Part shown: positions 1 to 9,496 of the stretch, piece by piece
Layout of the letters: every line of letters starts with the position of its first letter
How positions within the stretch are numbered: position 1 is the first letter of the stretch
Assembly: GCA_022559845.1 (NCBI GenBank)
Contig: CM040128.1
Coordinates: 79,299,247-79,363,246 of the forward strand
DNA: 64,000 nucleotides
Direction: 5' to 3'
From: Amorphophallus konjac
Taxonomy: Eukaryota; Streptophyta; Magnoliopsida; Alismatales; Araceae
Translations under genes and position numbers: made by a program
The notes under the pieces: model-generated
Told to the model about the DNA's origin: nothing
The model's database searches: none
The model's input: the letters and a program-made list of their open reading frames with translations, nothing else

Positions 1-2036
1 TGGCGGTAGAAAGAATGGAGGTACTTTCCTGGTGCCACACCTGCTCTCTCCCGACTTCCGGGAAGGAGGAGATGGGGTTAACCTGATGATTGGGCTGTTG
101 GTGCTCCGGTAATGGATTCTGGATTATGCCCATGTCGGGCTGTTGTTGTGGGGCCTGCTGAGGCTGTTGTTGTTGTTGTGGTTGCTGCTGCTGCTGCTGT
201 TGTAACTGCTGCTGTGGCCTATGAGGAGGTCTCCTAGCCTTGAGAGCGGCGACGTATCGTCTCATTTCATCCCAATCTATTTGATGTTCATCATTCATAT
301 CGTGGATGTAATCTTTGAAATGGAAGCAGTAATCTACTGTGTGTCCTGGCTGCCTGTGGTAGACGCAGTATTTGGAGGTATCAACATTCGGGGGCCACAC
401 GGGCCTTTCTCTGGGTAGGGCGAGTTGGTTTGATGCCATGAGGGCATTAAAAATGTCTGCTAAGGTTTCTGGCAATGGTGGATAGTAGGCTCTCTTGGGA
501 CCGAGCGGCCTCCTTTGTTGCTGTTGGGGACCATAGTTCCCCGGGGGTGGAACTTGGTTGTACTGAAGCGGTGGTTGTTGTTGCTGAGGTTGTGGTTGTT
601 GTTGCTGGGGTTGACGTAATGGAGGCATATTATCCTGGGGTGGATTATTTTGGGGTGGAGGACGAAGAGGGAAAGGACCTGGTTGGAGGGGAAGTCGGGG
701 CATTTGTGGAGGCCTTGGGTTGACTGCATAGTTGGCATTGTTGACCGCACCCACTTGCTCATTTGTCACGACCCCTTCTGTGGCTCCGCCCGGGACACCA
801 GCGCCTGTCTTTCTGACCACTTTGGGCTTCGGCGACTCAAACATGTTCATAATGGGGGAGTCTTTTAACTGGGTTTGGATGTACCGGGCCCTTTCATAGA
901 GTTCCTCCATTGTAGTAAGTTTATTCATGGCCAGGACGTGTCTGAACTGTGGGGTTGCATTAGACACAATCATCTTCACTTGTTCGGGCTCGGAGAGGGT
1001 ATCCCTTATTCTTTCCGCCAGAGACCTCCATCTATCAGCATAGCGGACAAAATCTCGTCGGGCTTCATCTTTTCGGCCACTAGGTCGGTAATGGAGAGTG
1101 AGGGACCGACCCTATCCCTATATTTCTGCAAGAACCTTCTCTGGACTATTTCAAAATTCTCGGCCTCGCGGGGCTCCAAAGAATAGAACCACTCTAGCGC
1201 GGGACCATCCAATGATCTCCGAAAGAGGTATGCCAGGGACCTCTGATCGTTTTGCCAATAGGAGGATTCATACATGAAATCCTTGAGGTGAATGAAGGGG
1301 TTGCCGGTACCATTGTATCTGCGGTACGTGGGCATTTCGGAGGGAGGAAGATGAATGACGGGAAGGATTGGCAAAGCAACCTCCGGGGTGGCTTTCACGT
1401 CCACCATCCTTCTCAGATTTTGAAACTGCTCGTCCATGCGATTGAACCTATTGAGGAGCGATTGGGCGAGCTCCTCTGGAGGTGAAGGTGGCACTTGCCA
1501 CTGGGGGAGAAACTGTCTCCGGAGACTTGAGGGGGGAACCCCGAATGAGAGGGAGCTGTCGGACCGCCGACAGTTGGCCCTGGCTGAAGCGGTGTGTGGG
1601 GAACAACGGGAGTTTGAGATTGTGACGGGAACTGGAATGAGGGTGGTTGTTGGCTCGCTTGTCCTTGAAGCGAGGGAGACTGGATGGCTTGCGCCAATGA
1701 AGGAGATGGAATGGCCTGCACGGACTCTTGGAGAGGTGCGATGGCCGGAGTTGATTCCTGGGGCGTGGGGGAAACAGATTTCCCCTTCAGAATGGCCTGG
1801 AAGGCCCGGAGCTGTTCAGAGGTAAGCTCCGTGTTGGCGAGGACGCCCAGTAAGGAAGAGATATCCTGTGGTGGGGATGTGTCCCCGGCAATAACCTGCA
1901 CCTCATGCGAGGGCTCATGAGAAGGACCCGAGTCCATAGCATAGACTCGCGGGTCGGCTGACAAACCACGACTAGGGTGGTTCTCCTCAAAAGACTCGTG
2001 AGCCATGCTCACAGTTTTCCCAGAACGCAAAAACAT
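1..2036 (-). pseudogene. gag: gag of Tat element A, partial and frameshifted
   Basis: Gag forms the particle that packages element RNA. Reading starts at 2036 with MFLRSGK, matching MQLRSGK at the start of B gag. A Pro/Gln-rich N-terminal part follows. The retrotransposon gag core (about 1440-1070) contains RRYNGTGNPFIHLKDFMYES and LAYLFRRSLDGPALEWFYSL. Further along (about 390-230) is a knuckle-like CVYHRQPGHTVDYC segment, then a glutamine-rich stretch at about 215-130 coded by CAG/CAA repeats. The frame shifts near 1490 and again near 1060, where MKPDE should continue to FVRYADRW; one missing base restores it. No complete product is possible. The rest of the element lies to the left of the window. 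Confidence 0.88.
125..215 (+). repeat. CAG/CAA trinucleotide repeat (poly-Gln in gag A)
   Basis: The plus strand reads as runs of ttg, ctg and tgt. On the coding (minus) strand these are CAG and CAA codons giving a glutamine-rich segment in the C-terminal part of gag A. The matching region of B gag (36840-36910) is also Gln/Pro-rich but shorter, so the repeat has expanded or contracted between families. Confidence 0.8.
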
Positions 2037-2605
2037 ACACTAGCAAGCAGGTAGCAGAGATTATCAAACAAGTGGATGCCTTTACGCCTTTTTTGTGTTT
2101 TGATTTTGATGATTTTTTTTGTGTTTTTAGCGAGATCCGAAGTTCACACAAAATAGGGACCCTAGTTTATTTTTGTTTCACCGCCGTGTCAGCTAGGGTC
2201 TCTCGTCTCACCACGAATGAAATGACTAACTCCGGGGAACTTCAATGGTACAACCAGCCCAGTGAACGAAGAGGAGATTCTTCGATGTCGGGGACTTACG
2301 GAGGTCCCAGTGTAGGAGATTCTAGTCCGTTGAGAGGAATTCCCAAACGGAGAGTCCTTTCTTCACCGGGAAAGGGTGATCCTCAAAAAAATGAAAAAGG
2401 ATATAAAAGAGGGATGGATGTATGCAATGAATGCTGACAGAGATATGGAGTGGGAAAACAACAGAAATAACAGACATATAATAAACAAACAACCAATCAC
2501 AACTGACAGTGCTGCCGTGAGCACAACGGGGGCGCGCGCGGGCGCCAAGGTGGAGAGGCACGGATGGTGCCGAACTTGCAAGGGTAGCCGAAAGGAAGCA
2601 GTAGA
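2037..2605 (-). other. Leader (5' UTR) of element A
   Basis: This non-coding stretch lies between the primer site and gag. Two blocks are shared with the leader of B (38940-39022): CTTCAATGGTACAACC near 2238-2254, and GGGGACTTACGGAGG at 2290-2304. On the element strand the second block contains CCTCCGTAAGTCCCC, a perfect plant splice-donor sequence (GTAAGT, 2294-2299). A packaging signal or a 5' UTR intron donor is possible; both are inference. Confidence 0.6.
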
Positions 2606-2624
2606 GGTCCCACCGTGATCGCCA
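2606..2624 (-). promoter_or_regulatory. Primer-binding site of element A
   Basis: On the minus strand this reads TGGCGATCACGGTGGGACC, three bases inside the LTR edge. It starts with the TGG complementary to a tRNA CCA end. The same 19 nt occur at the same place in B (39862-39880). The implied tRNA ends GCCA; the exact tRNA was not assigned (tRNA-Arg-like is a guess from other Ogre/Tat elements). Confidence 0.7.
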
Positions 2625-2787
2625 ATCTGTGAGCGACGTCACGCGGTTCGGGGAGCGAAGAGGACGCGGAGCGCGCGGGCTCCTCTTTTGTTTGCTGCAA
2701 CACAGAAATAAGAGAAAGAGAAGGGGCCACCACGGGAGATTGCTCCGGCGGGGCGAGCGGGACAAATGTAATATAGCAAGATATGGG

Positions 2788-3250
2788 GGTTAAACGGCCA
2801 TAGCGGGAAGTGACTCGCCGCGACCTCGGGGGGACGGGAATGGTGCAGAAATTAAATAGCAAGAATTGAAACGGCCATTGGGGAAGTGACTCGCCGCGGC
2901 CTCGAGAATATGAGCAGATAAGAATATAACAGAATATAAGGAGAATATAAAGAGCGGAATTTAAACGGCCATTGGGGAAGTGACTCGCCGCGGCCTCGAG
3001 AACATGAATAGATAAGAATATAATATATAAGAACGGAATTTAAACGGCCATTGGGGAAGTGACTCGCCGCGGCCTCGAGAATATGAATAGATAAGAATAT
3101 AACATATAAGAACGGGAATTTAAACGGCCATTGGGGAAGTGACTCGCCGCGGCCTCGAGAATATGAGCAGAATACAACAGAATATAAAGAGAATATAAGA
3201 ACGAGAATTTAAACGGCCATTGGGGAAGTGACTCGCCGCGGCCTCGAGAA
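2788..3250 (+). repeat. Tandem repeat, six units of about 75-95 bp, inside LTR A
   Basis: Six units share the block AAACGGCCATTGGGGAAGTG followed by ACTCGCCGCGGCCTCGAG. They start near 2792, 2869, 2961, 3041, 3121 and 3209. Between the conserved blocks are AT-rich spacers made of AATATAA/AGAATAT words that vary in length. The first unit is the most diverged. GC-rich cores alternating with purine/AT-rich linkers give a regular GC profile in the transcribed end of the LTR. Confidence 0.9.
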
Positions 3251-3872
3251 CAAGATGTGATCGCCAGGGGCCAAAAGACCCCAAAATAAAGAAAGTGATC
3301 GCGCCTACCTCAAGAGCGGGAGATGGCGGGTTGCTTCTTCCTCCCCCTTCGGCCGGCCGACGGAGAGGGCTTTCCTTGGGTACCCTTGCAAAACAGTAGA
3401 CAATAAACGAACGGAATTAGAAAATGGCAGTGTAGTAACAATTCCTTGCAATAAAAGTAACGAGATCGTGACCTGACACACACCTGGTTGGTGTGGTTTT
3501 AAACCCCTCTCGGACTCGAGTAGGAGGAAAATGCGATGATGAATGCAAGAAGTATGCAAGAGACGGCGCCCTTATGTAGGGAGATAGAGGATGCAGTATG
3601 ATGAATGTAAAGAACTATGGAGAAAAAGGGGAAGAAAAGGCTTATTGGATGAGCCGAAGGTGAGATCCGGCGGAGCTCCGACAGCGTAGGGACGACGTGG
3701 AAGCGCGGTGGACGAAGATAGCCTTCCTCTCGCGAGCCTGGACACCCGAGAAGCCGGCAGAACCTCCACCTACAAAAGACCCCACGGGTTAGAAATGACT
3801 CCGGTAGCCTCTGGGCTCCGGCAGCCTATCGGATCTCTTAGAAGCTCCCCCAGAACTGAGGGGGTGGGCCTC

Positions 3873-3880
3873 TATTTATA
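3873..3880 (-). promoter_or_regulatory. TATA box of LTR A
   Basis: The minus strand reads CCCTATAAATAGAGG. This is a plain TATA box at a reasonable place for the U3/R border, with the six palindromes lying upstream (higher coordinates) in U3. Confidence 0.65.
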
Positions 3881-3893
3881 GGGCTCCGGAGGG

Positions 3894-4406
3894 TGGAGGC
3901 GTCCAGGACCCTGGACACCTCCATCAGGGCCGAACTAATATTTTATTCTATTTTTATTTATTTTTTCAGAATATTTTTATGGAGGCGTCCAGGGCCCCGG
4001 ACGCCTCAAACAGGTCCACCGAACCCCACCGACGGTCGCACGAAAGTTTGGCACAACGCGTGGTTTTGTAAGCGGCGACCCGTGATTCAGAAATGGGCGC
4101 GTCCAGCTGGCTGGACGTCTTCATAATTTGGATTTTTTCACACATGACAAACCATCGTTCGGTGGCCGGCGCCTGTGAGGGAGTTGATGGAGGCGTCCAG
4201 GGGCCTTGACGCCTCCATAAATATATTATTTTTATTTTTTGTTTTGTTTTTATGCCAAAGCTGGCATTTTATATTTTTTATACTTATTTTTATGGAGGCA
4301 TCCAGGGGCCTGGACGCCTCCATTAATATATTATTTTTTTATTTGGTTTTCGACTTGAAAAATAAATTAAAAGAATGGGGGCGTCCAGGGGCCTGGACGC
4401 CCCCAT
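3894..4406 (+). repeat. Six GC-rich palindromes (GGCGTCCAGG-CCTGGACGCC) in LTR A
   Basis: Near-identical palindromes lie at 3894-3923, 3979-4008, 4095-4122, 4187-4218, 4291-4322 and 4376-4406, separated by about 55-90 bp of T-rich DNA. The last has perfect 15-bp arms (ATGGGGGCGTCCAGG with its complement) around a GG centre. In it both arms changed from GGAGGC/GCCTCC to GGGGGC/GCCCCC, a compensated pair. Short open frames here (such as MEASRPLDASI) are by-products of the palindromes, not genes. Confidence 0.9.
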
Positions 4407-5339
4407 AAAGACCCACCTGGGTCCTCAGTTCAGGCGTTGGCGGCCGCCCGGCAGACATCCTTCTTGGTTCCGGGACCTCCTGATGCGTCTGACTAGTGTT
4501 GATGCCGTCCGAATGTCGTGACGAGACGATTCCGGATGCCGAAAAGGGCGGGAGAAGACTCAAGAAAAGGAAGCACTCAAGTGATTCAAAACGCGTAAGC
4601 CGTCGCGGGGTGTTGTATAGTGATATGAGACTTTCTCAGGAGACGTCAGGAATAGCGTGTCTACAGATATATGGGAGATAAAAGAAAAGAGAACAAAAGG
4701 AGCATGTGATGCTCTAAGGAGGGTGATCGCCAGAGGGGTTACCTCAAAAAAAAGAGATGATCGCATGTACCTTGTGAAGAAGCGGGTGAGAGTGTGAATC
4801 CTTTCTTCCTCCTTCTACCGGCCGGCCGATGAAGGGGGTTTTTACTTTGATTACCCTTGTGAAACAAGCAAAGACAAACAAACAAGATGGATTAGCCAAA
4901 GCATAGTATCAATGCTCACAATAAAGAGGTATATGCAACACCAACATGAACACACCTGATGTGTTTTTGTTTAAACCCCTAAGAGGAGTAAAGGGTGGGA
5001 GTTATGCTATTCGTGCAAACAAGTAGCATGTTATGCAGAGAATGCTTCTAGCAAAGATGGCTAGAAAGAGGGATGCGTGCATGATGAAAATAAGAAAACT
5101 AAAGAGGAAGAGGGTGCCCTTCTGCTGTTGCCGCAGCAGTAAAGGGAGAGAGGGAAAAGCTTTAGCCGTGGAGAAGAGGACCGCCGGAGGAAGAAGCTTC
5201 AGCCGTGGAGAAGAACCTACAGAAAACCTGTTAATGAAACACTAAAAGGGCTCCTCCCTCTATATCGCAGGGATCTATCTCTTAAAAAAATCCTCTCTAT
5301 GTTAGAACTCTCTCTTCGGGGGTGGCCTTCAAGGAAAAG

Positions 5340-5347
5340 TATTTATA
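5340..5347 (-). promoter_or_regulatory. TATA box of the left LTR of B
   Basis: The minus strand reads CTCTATAAATACTT. The same box is present in the right LTR at 40649-40656, the copy that would drive the element. Confidence 0.6.
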
Positions 5348-5489
5348 GAGCTTAAAATCTAGTTCTAATGGGATTAGAACTAGAGATAAACTTCTAGAAT
5401 ATAGATTGATTTCCAAGGAAAGGATCGAGATCAAAAGATAGAAGATTGCCTTCGCAAGGAAGAAGCAGCAGAAACGGACACTGAAGCTC

Positions 5490-5795
5490 AAATGAGGACC
5501 TCAGGGTGGTCGCTAATTGCAATGACAACCACGCACACAGCCGTTAATTCCTGGGTTGATTTTAGAAATAAAAGACTTTCCATATTTAAAAATAGGAAAT
5601 GACGCCTTTATGGAATGGCGTTAATTAATCAGCGCCTTAGAAGCTAACGTCAATTCTTTGAATTTTATTTTAAATGAAATTTGTAAAAATCAGAAAATGA
5701 CGCCTGTGCACGCGGTCACTAATTGTTGAAATAACGACACCCATATAGTCGTCAATTAAATGACGCCATGCTGACGATCGTGAATTACAAATATT
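5490..5795 (+). repeat. GACGCC-type hairpin array 1 (in left LTR of B)
   Basis: Short dyads follow one another, each roughly AAATGACGCC - 5 to 12 nt - GGCGTTAATT, or the GACGACC...GGTCGT variant. A clear example is TGACGCC (5599-5605), then TTTATGGAAT, then GGCGTTAA. AT-rich spacers of 10-50 bp separate them. The homologous array in the right LTR is at 40798-41095. Confidence 0.8.
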
Positions 5796-5905
5796 ATAGA
5801 AAAACTAGAAAAATTTCATATTAAGCCATTACTGAAGTCCACTTTGGGACATTACGTCGTGACATGAGATTTACTCGACATAGTGTCGATTTTAGCGTGC
5901 CTAAA

Positions 5906-7235
5906 GCTGCCCCGCCTTGGCGTCTGCTTTGCAGGGGAGTGAGACAGAATAAGGCGAAAGTGCAACGAGTCGAATGAAGTTGGAACGGACTGAAAAGTAG
6001 ATGTTAAGGTGTGATGTGACACGCCTCCGACACTAAGTGTTAGAAATCTTTCCAAGATTCTGAATAAAATAACCTCGGATGATTACGAGAAAGCAACAAT
6101 CGACTGGATGAAAGAACTAAACTAATGAACAAAATGTGCACACGGACACGGAAGGAAAGACACCATTGGAGAGCAGTTACCAGCCAATGTGGACGTGCTA
6201 CAACCAAGGTGAGTTTACAGAAAAAGTGAAGTGAAGTGAGATAGGAATCCAGTGAATGAATGCTTTCAAGGGACCAGCCTGAGCGGCTTCAAGTAGAACA
6301 CAGTACTTGATTTTAAATGGAATATCTCATGTCAACTCAAATCAAGAGCAAGCAGCCTTCATTATTAGCTTAATACGATGATTTTTATCATTAAAGCTCA
6401 AAGTCCTACATGATGCATGCTCATAGCTAAAAGAAAAAATTTAAAACAAACTAAAAATAGAAAATAATCAAGGATAATATTGCTAAACCATCCAGACTTG
6501 GTCAGGAATCCAGATATCTAAGCTGATACTAAGTCGAAGCCCGTTTATCCACGCATCAACTCAGAAAGTGGAACCGCCGTCCCAAACCTTAGATGACCCA
6601 ACGACCTATCCGTATGATCAAGACTCCTGTGGAACTATCACCGTTTTTGATGAAGGGGAACTCAAATTCCAGGTTCATCAGAACCACAAGGTCCTTGATA
6701 TACTATATAGAGTAGATACCTTATAATAATAATGCATACAGAGAGTATACAAAAGAGAGGAAATGTCGTCACCAAAGAAGAGATCCGAGCGCCTCGAGAC
6801 TTGCATAACCTGTTCTTTTCTGCGCTCAAAGATCATTAGCTCAACAAATTCATGATATGATCAATGCATCAAGATATAGAGTGCGTAAGTTCATCAAATA
6901 ACCACAAAGCCATAAAATAATTCAAATCATAAATCTCAAGAAATGACGACTCCGCACAGGGGCGCTAAAAACATAAATGATGGCAGCCACGATGTCACCA
7001 ATCACTTTCACTATTCAATTTGGAATCGGACTGAAAATGACGCCTGCGTGAGAAGGCGTTAAATAAATGACGACATCTCCTATGTCGATATTCAATAAAA
7101 TGACGACCATGGCAGTGTCATCAATTAACTACAAGTTTCGGTGCTCCGTTCCCTGTTCGGAAACAAAACTCTAGAGGCCTACTTCCACTCAAACATGACT
7201 TACGCTGTTCAAATACTTGCCAAGGCTTCATCAAT
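5906..7235 (+). other. Non-coding 3' region of B, between LTR and PMD-1
   Basis: I see no gene here. The stretch holds GACGCC-type dyads at about 6941-7130 and otherwise ordinary AT-rich sequence leading to the promoter of the plus-strand PMD gene. Confidence 0.6.
6941..7130 (+). repeat. GACGCC-type hairpin array 2
   Basis: The dyads include TGACGCCTGCGTGAGAAGGC followed by GTTAAAT near 7036, TGACGACATCTCCTATGTCG near 7068, and TGACGACCATGGCAGTGTCA near 7098. The arms are the same as in the LTR arrays, but this copy lies just upstream of the PMD-1 promoter. Confidence 0.75.
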
Positions 7236-7243
7236 TATAAAAG
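7236..7243 (+). promoter_or_regulatory. TATA box of PMD-1
   Basis: TATAAAAG lies about 114 bp before the chosen ATG at 7350. This fits a transcription start near 7265 and an 85-nt leader. It points right, opposite to the retrotransposon's own transcription. Confidence 0.65.
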
Positions 7244-7349
7244 GGCGTGGCCTCTGCAAAACACCTCAAACTGAAATTGACTGTTAGCCAGCCGAAAGCA
7301 AAGAATAGCAACAGAGAATCAGGAACTTGTCTTCAACAGAGAGAAGAAG

Positions 7350-8665
7350 ATGGACAAGATGATGCAACGCCCTTCAAAGAAATCTAAAATGGCATTTCCC
7401 AGAATTTCTGAAATTGCAGGCCACATTAATGGAAGAATTGCCACGAATCAAGTAAGTATCAAGGTTTTAGAGTTGAACTTCTACTCTACCCCTTTCTTCT
7501 CTAAAATTCTGATCATAATCTCCTCTTTCTTCCTCTCTTCTCTTCTTTTATTTTTCAGGATTATCCAAACATTCCGGGGGCAAGAAGATTCACCAAGAAC
7601 AAGTGGCTACCCCTCCTTCTGTCTAAACTCTCCCTAGACATGAGGGCCTACTTTTCTAGATGGCACCTTCTAGGATTAGTGACCCATGCAAAGCATTATG
7701 ACAATGTACACCTTGATTGGGCTGCCATTGGAGCCCTCATAGAGATATGGCACCCTACCACACACACCTTCCTATTCTCCACCTTTGAAGCTACCATACT
7801 CCTAGAAGAAATGGAGATCCTCCTAGGCTTGAAGAGGATGAAGCAAGGAGATGAAGAAAAGATGGCACACATGACAAGGAGCATGAGTGCTCATGAAGTT
7901 CTATCAAGCCTAATTCCAAGCTTTAACATGGTGAATCAAATCAAGGCTACAAAAGGAATCAACCTCATGAAGCTTGCAGCATGGGTCTACAAGAAAATGG
8001 ATCAAGCCAAAGAAGATGAATTAGAGAAGGTAATGAAAGCTTTTGTAATATGCTTGGCGGGAGCACTTCTCTTCCCTTCATTGGAGAATTTTCTAGAAGA
8101 AGCACAATTGAGTGCTATTGCTAGCATTTAGGAAGGGGAGAGAATAGGACCGATGGTGCTAGCCTATCTCTATAGTGGGCTCACTTCGGCGGCTATAGGG
8201 AGGCCTCTATATGGGTCTATGCTTTTGTTTTCTAGTTGGATAGATCTCCACTTAAAGTTTGACCCATGTGAGGAAACTCAACAAACATCTAGGATCTTCT
8301 CTAGAAGTCCTCTTCACTATATGACGGGCTCACTAGGATTATGTGAGAGAGTGGTGAACCGGGTTCCAAAGGTGAAGAAGAGAGTGGAATGGAGAGAGCA
8401 CCTAAAGGTGATGTCTAAGAATCTCTTTACATGTGCACCGGGGTTCCTCAAGACACAAAACATCCACACAAGGCTCTCATCGGGAGTGGAACTTCGGCTA
8501 ATGGGCGCCACCGAGCTCATCCTCTACAACGCTCACCGGTGCCTACCACAAATTGGCCTTCCACGCCATCACTTTGAAGAAGCATCTCACCTTCCACCTA
8601 TCAAGAGGAGAGACCTTGGCTCTAATGAAGATGAGGAGGATATCAAGACCATTCAAGCTCTTTAG
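7350..8665 (+). pseudogene. PMD-1: plant mobile domain protein, antisense gene of element B
   Basis: Exon 1 (7350-7451) codes 34 residues. A GT-AG intron follows (7452-7558, donor GTAAGT, pyrimidine-rich acceptor), and exon 2 (7559-8665) continues in frame. The total is about 402 codons. Typical PMD blocks are visible: IGALIEIWHPTTHTFLFS, then TILLEEMEILLGL, then GPMVLAYLYSGLTSAAIGRP. PMD proteins (MAIN/MAIL family in Arabidopsis) act in silencing and gene control; relatives ride in Ty3/gypsy and Mutator-like elements. One TAG at 8129-8131 breaks an otherwise open frame, and the frame resumes in register. TATA box, intron and poly(A) signal suggest an independent transcript. A host gene caught by chance is less likely because B repeats flank it on both sides. 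Confidence 0.8.
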
Positions 8666-8800
8666 AGGATCAAGAAGCTATATCAACCCATGGAGAGGAT
8701 TGAAGAAGACAAAGAGCAATAGAAAATCTATGTAATAGCTCTTAGGGGAAAGAGACCCAAAGTGGCACATTGAAATGTAATGATGCTGTTCTTTTAATGA

Positions 8801-8806
8801 AATAAA
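8801..8806 (+). terminator. Poly(A) signal of PMD-1
   Basis: AATAAA lies 136 bp after the PMD-1 stop codon and is followed by T-rich sequence. Confidence 0.55.
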
Positions 8807-8917
8807 GGATTTTTCCTTAATTGAGCCAAAGAAAGCATTTAGAATGATCAATTCTTCCAATTCAGTCAGATCTTGTCTTTCTGTACTGAGCCGCGATAGC
8901 CATCAAGTTGTTAATTC

Positions 8918-9385
8918 CTCAAATAATGCCCTCATTGTCGTCGTCAATTACTTTAATCAATTTCTTGAAAATAATTAACAAACCTTGATTGGCGCCTTCG
9001 TAAACATGCGTTTAGTAATTGACGCCCTAACAATGGGTGTTAATTCTTTTAAAATCTTTTCAGATATTCCGTTAATTGCATCAAATGACGCCTTGAGACA
9101 AGTCGTGTCTTAAGAAAATGACGCCTTCGTGTGCTGTCGTCAATCATAGGTAATAATTACACTCGTCCCATCAATTATATTCATCCCATCATTACCCTGA
9201 CAATAGTTACAATTCCCCATGCAACGTGAAATAACGCCTCTGCATGCAGTTGTCTACTCTTTGAATCGCGCCTTGGACATAGTCGTCAGTTACAAATTAT
9301 TTCAAAAATTCAAAAATTCCACAAATCAGCATCCCCGAACACGGGCGTCTATTAATCAAATGACGGCACTCACTCAGGCGTCATT
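8918..9385 (+). repeat. GACGCC-type hairpin array 3
   Basis: About ten dyads lie between the two PMD genes. Examples are TGACGCCTTCGTGTGCTGTC near 9119 and GACGGCACTCACTCAGGCGT near 9362. Arms of the GACGCC and GACGAC kinds alternate. No coding sequence is visible in this stretch. Confidence 0.75.
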
Positions 9386-9496
9386 TCTTTTCGAACGTAA
9401 CCGCATCCACTTTCCATTTTTCTTCTCCTTCCTCCATTACACATCTTCTTCTTCCTTCTTCGTTCTATCTCATTCTCTGCTCTACTCTCTCAAACC

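Larger units (their letters stand above)
1..4665 (-). mobile_element. Element A: Tat-type Ty3/gypsy retrotransposon, 5' part (leaves window at left)
   Basis: This is a minus-strand LTR retrotransposon of which only the 5' LTR (2628-4665), primer site, leader and gag lie in the window. Its right edge is sharp. The LTR ends GTCTACA at 4665, and the next base begins sequence matching the other LTR of element B (compare 39971 onward). A therefore inserted into the 3' LTR of B, about 90 bp from that LTR's end. The expected 5-bp target duplication is gatat (4666-4670); its partner is outside the window. A and B share gag layout, an identical 19-nt primer-site sequence and leader motifs, so they are related families, though their LTRs differ greatly in length and content. 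Confidence 0.85.
2628..4665 (-). repeat. 5' LTR of element A (2038 bp)
   Basis: On the plus strand the LTR begins TGTGAGCGACG next to the primer site and ends GTGTCTACA, giving TGTAGAC...CA on the element strand. It carries a TATAAATA box on the minus strand at 3873-3880. It also holds a six-copy tandem repeat (2788-3250) and six palindromes (3894-4406). The block near 3255-3560 is a diverged match to the LTR of B (4711-5030), including GGCCGGCCGA and the AAACCCCT motif. This ties the two families together. Confidence 0.85.
4666..5905 (-). repeat. 3' LTR of element B (truncated by A)
   Basis: This segment matches 39971-41213 nearly base for base. It lacks the first roughly 90 bp seen in the right copy because element A inserted at 4665/4666. 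It ends CTAAA at 5905 where the intact copy has CTACA, so the terminal CA has mutated. A TATAAATA box on the minus strand lies at 5340-5347. Dyad repeats of the GACGCC type fill 5490-5795. The sequence just inside (5906-5920) reads AAGGCGGGGCAGC on the element strand, a fair polypurine tract. Confidence 0.85.

Noticed and set aside
4138..4408. Small frames on both strands with MEASRPLDASI-like peptides
   Set aside because: Produced by the palindromes of LTR A; the same peptide appears on both strands because the DNA is palindromic.
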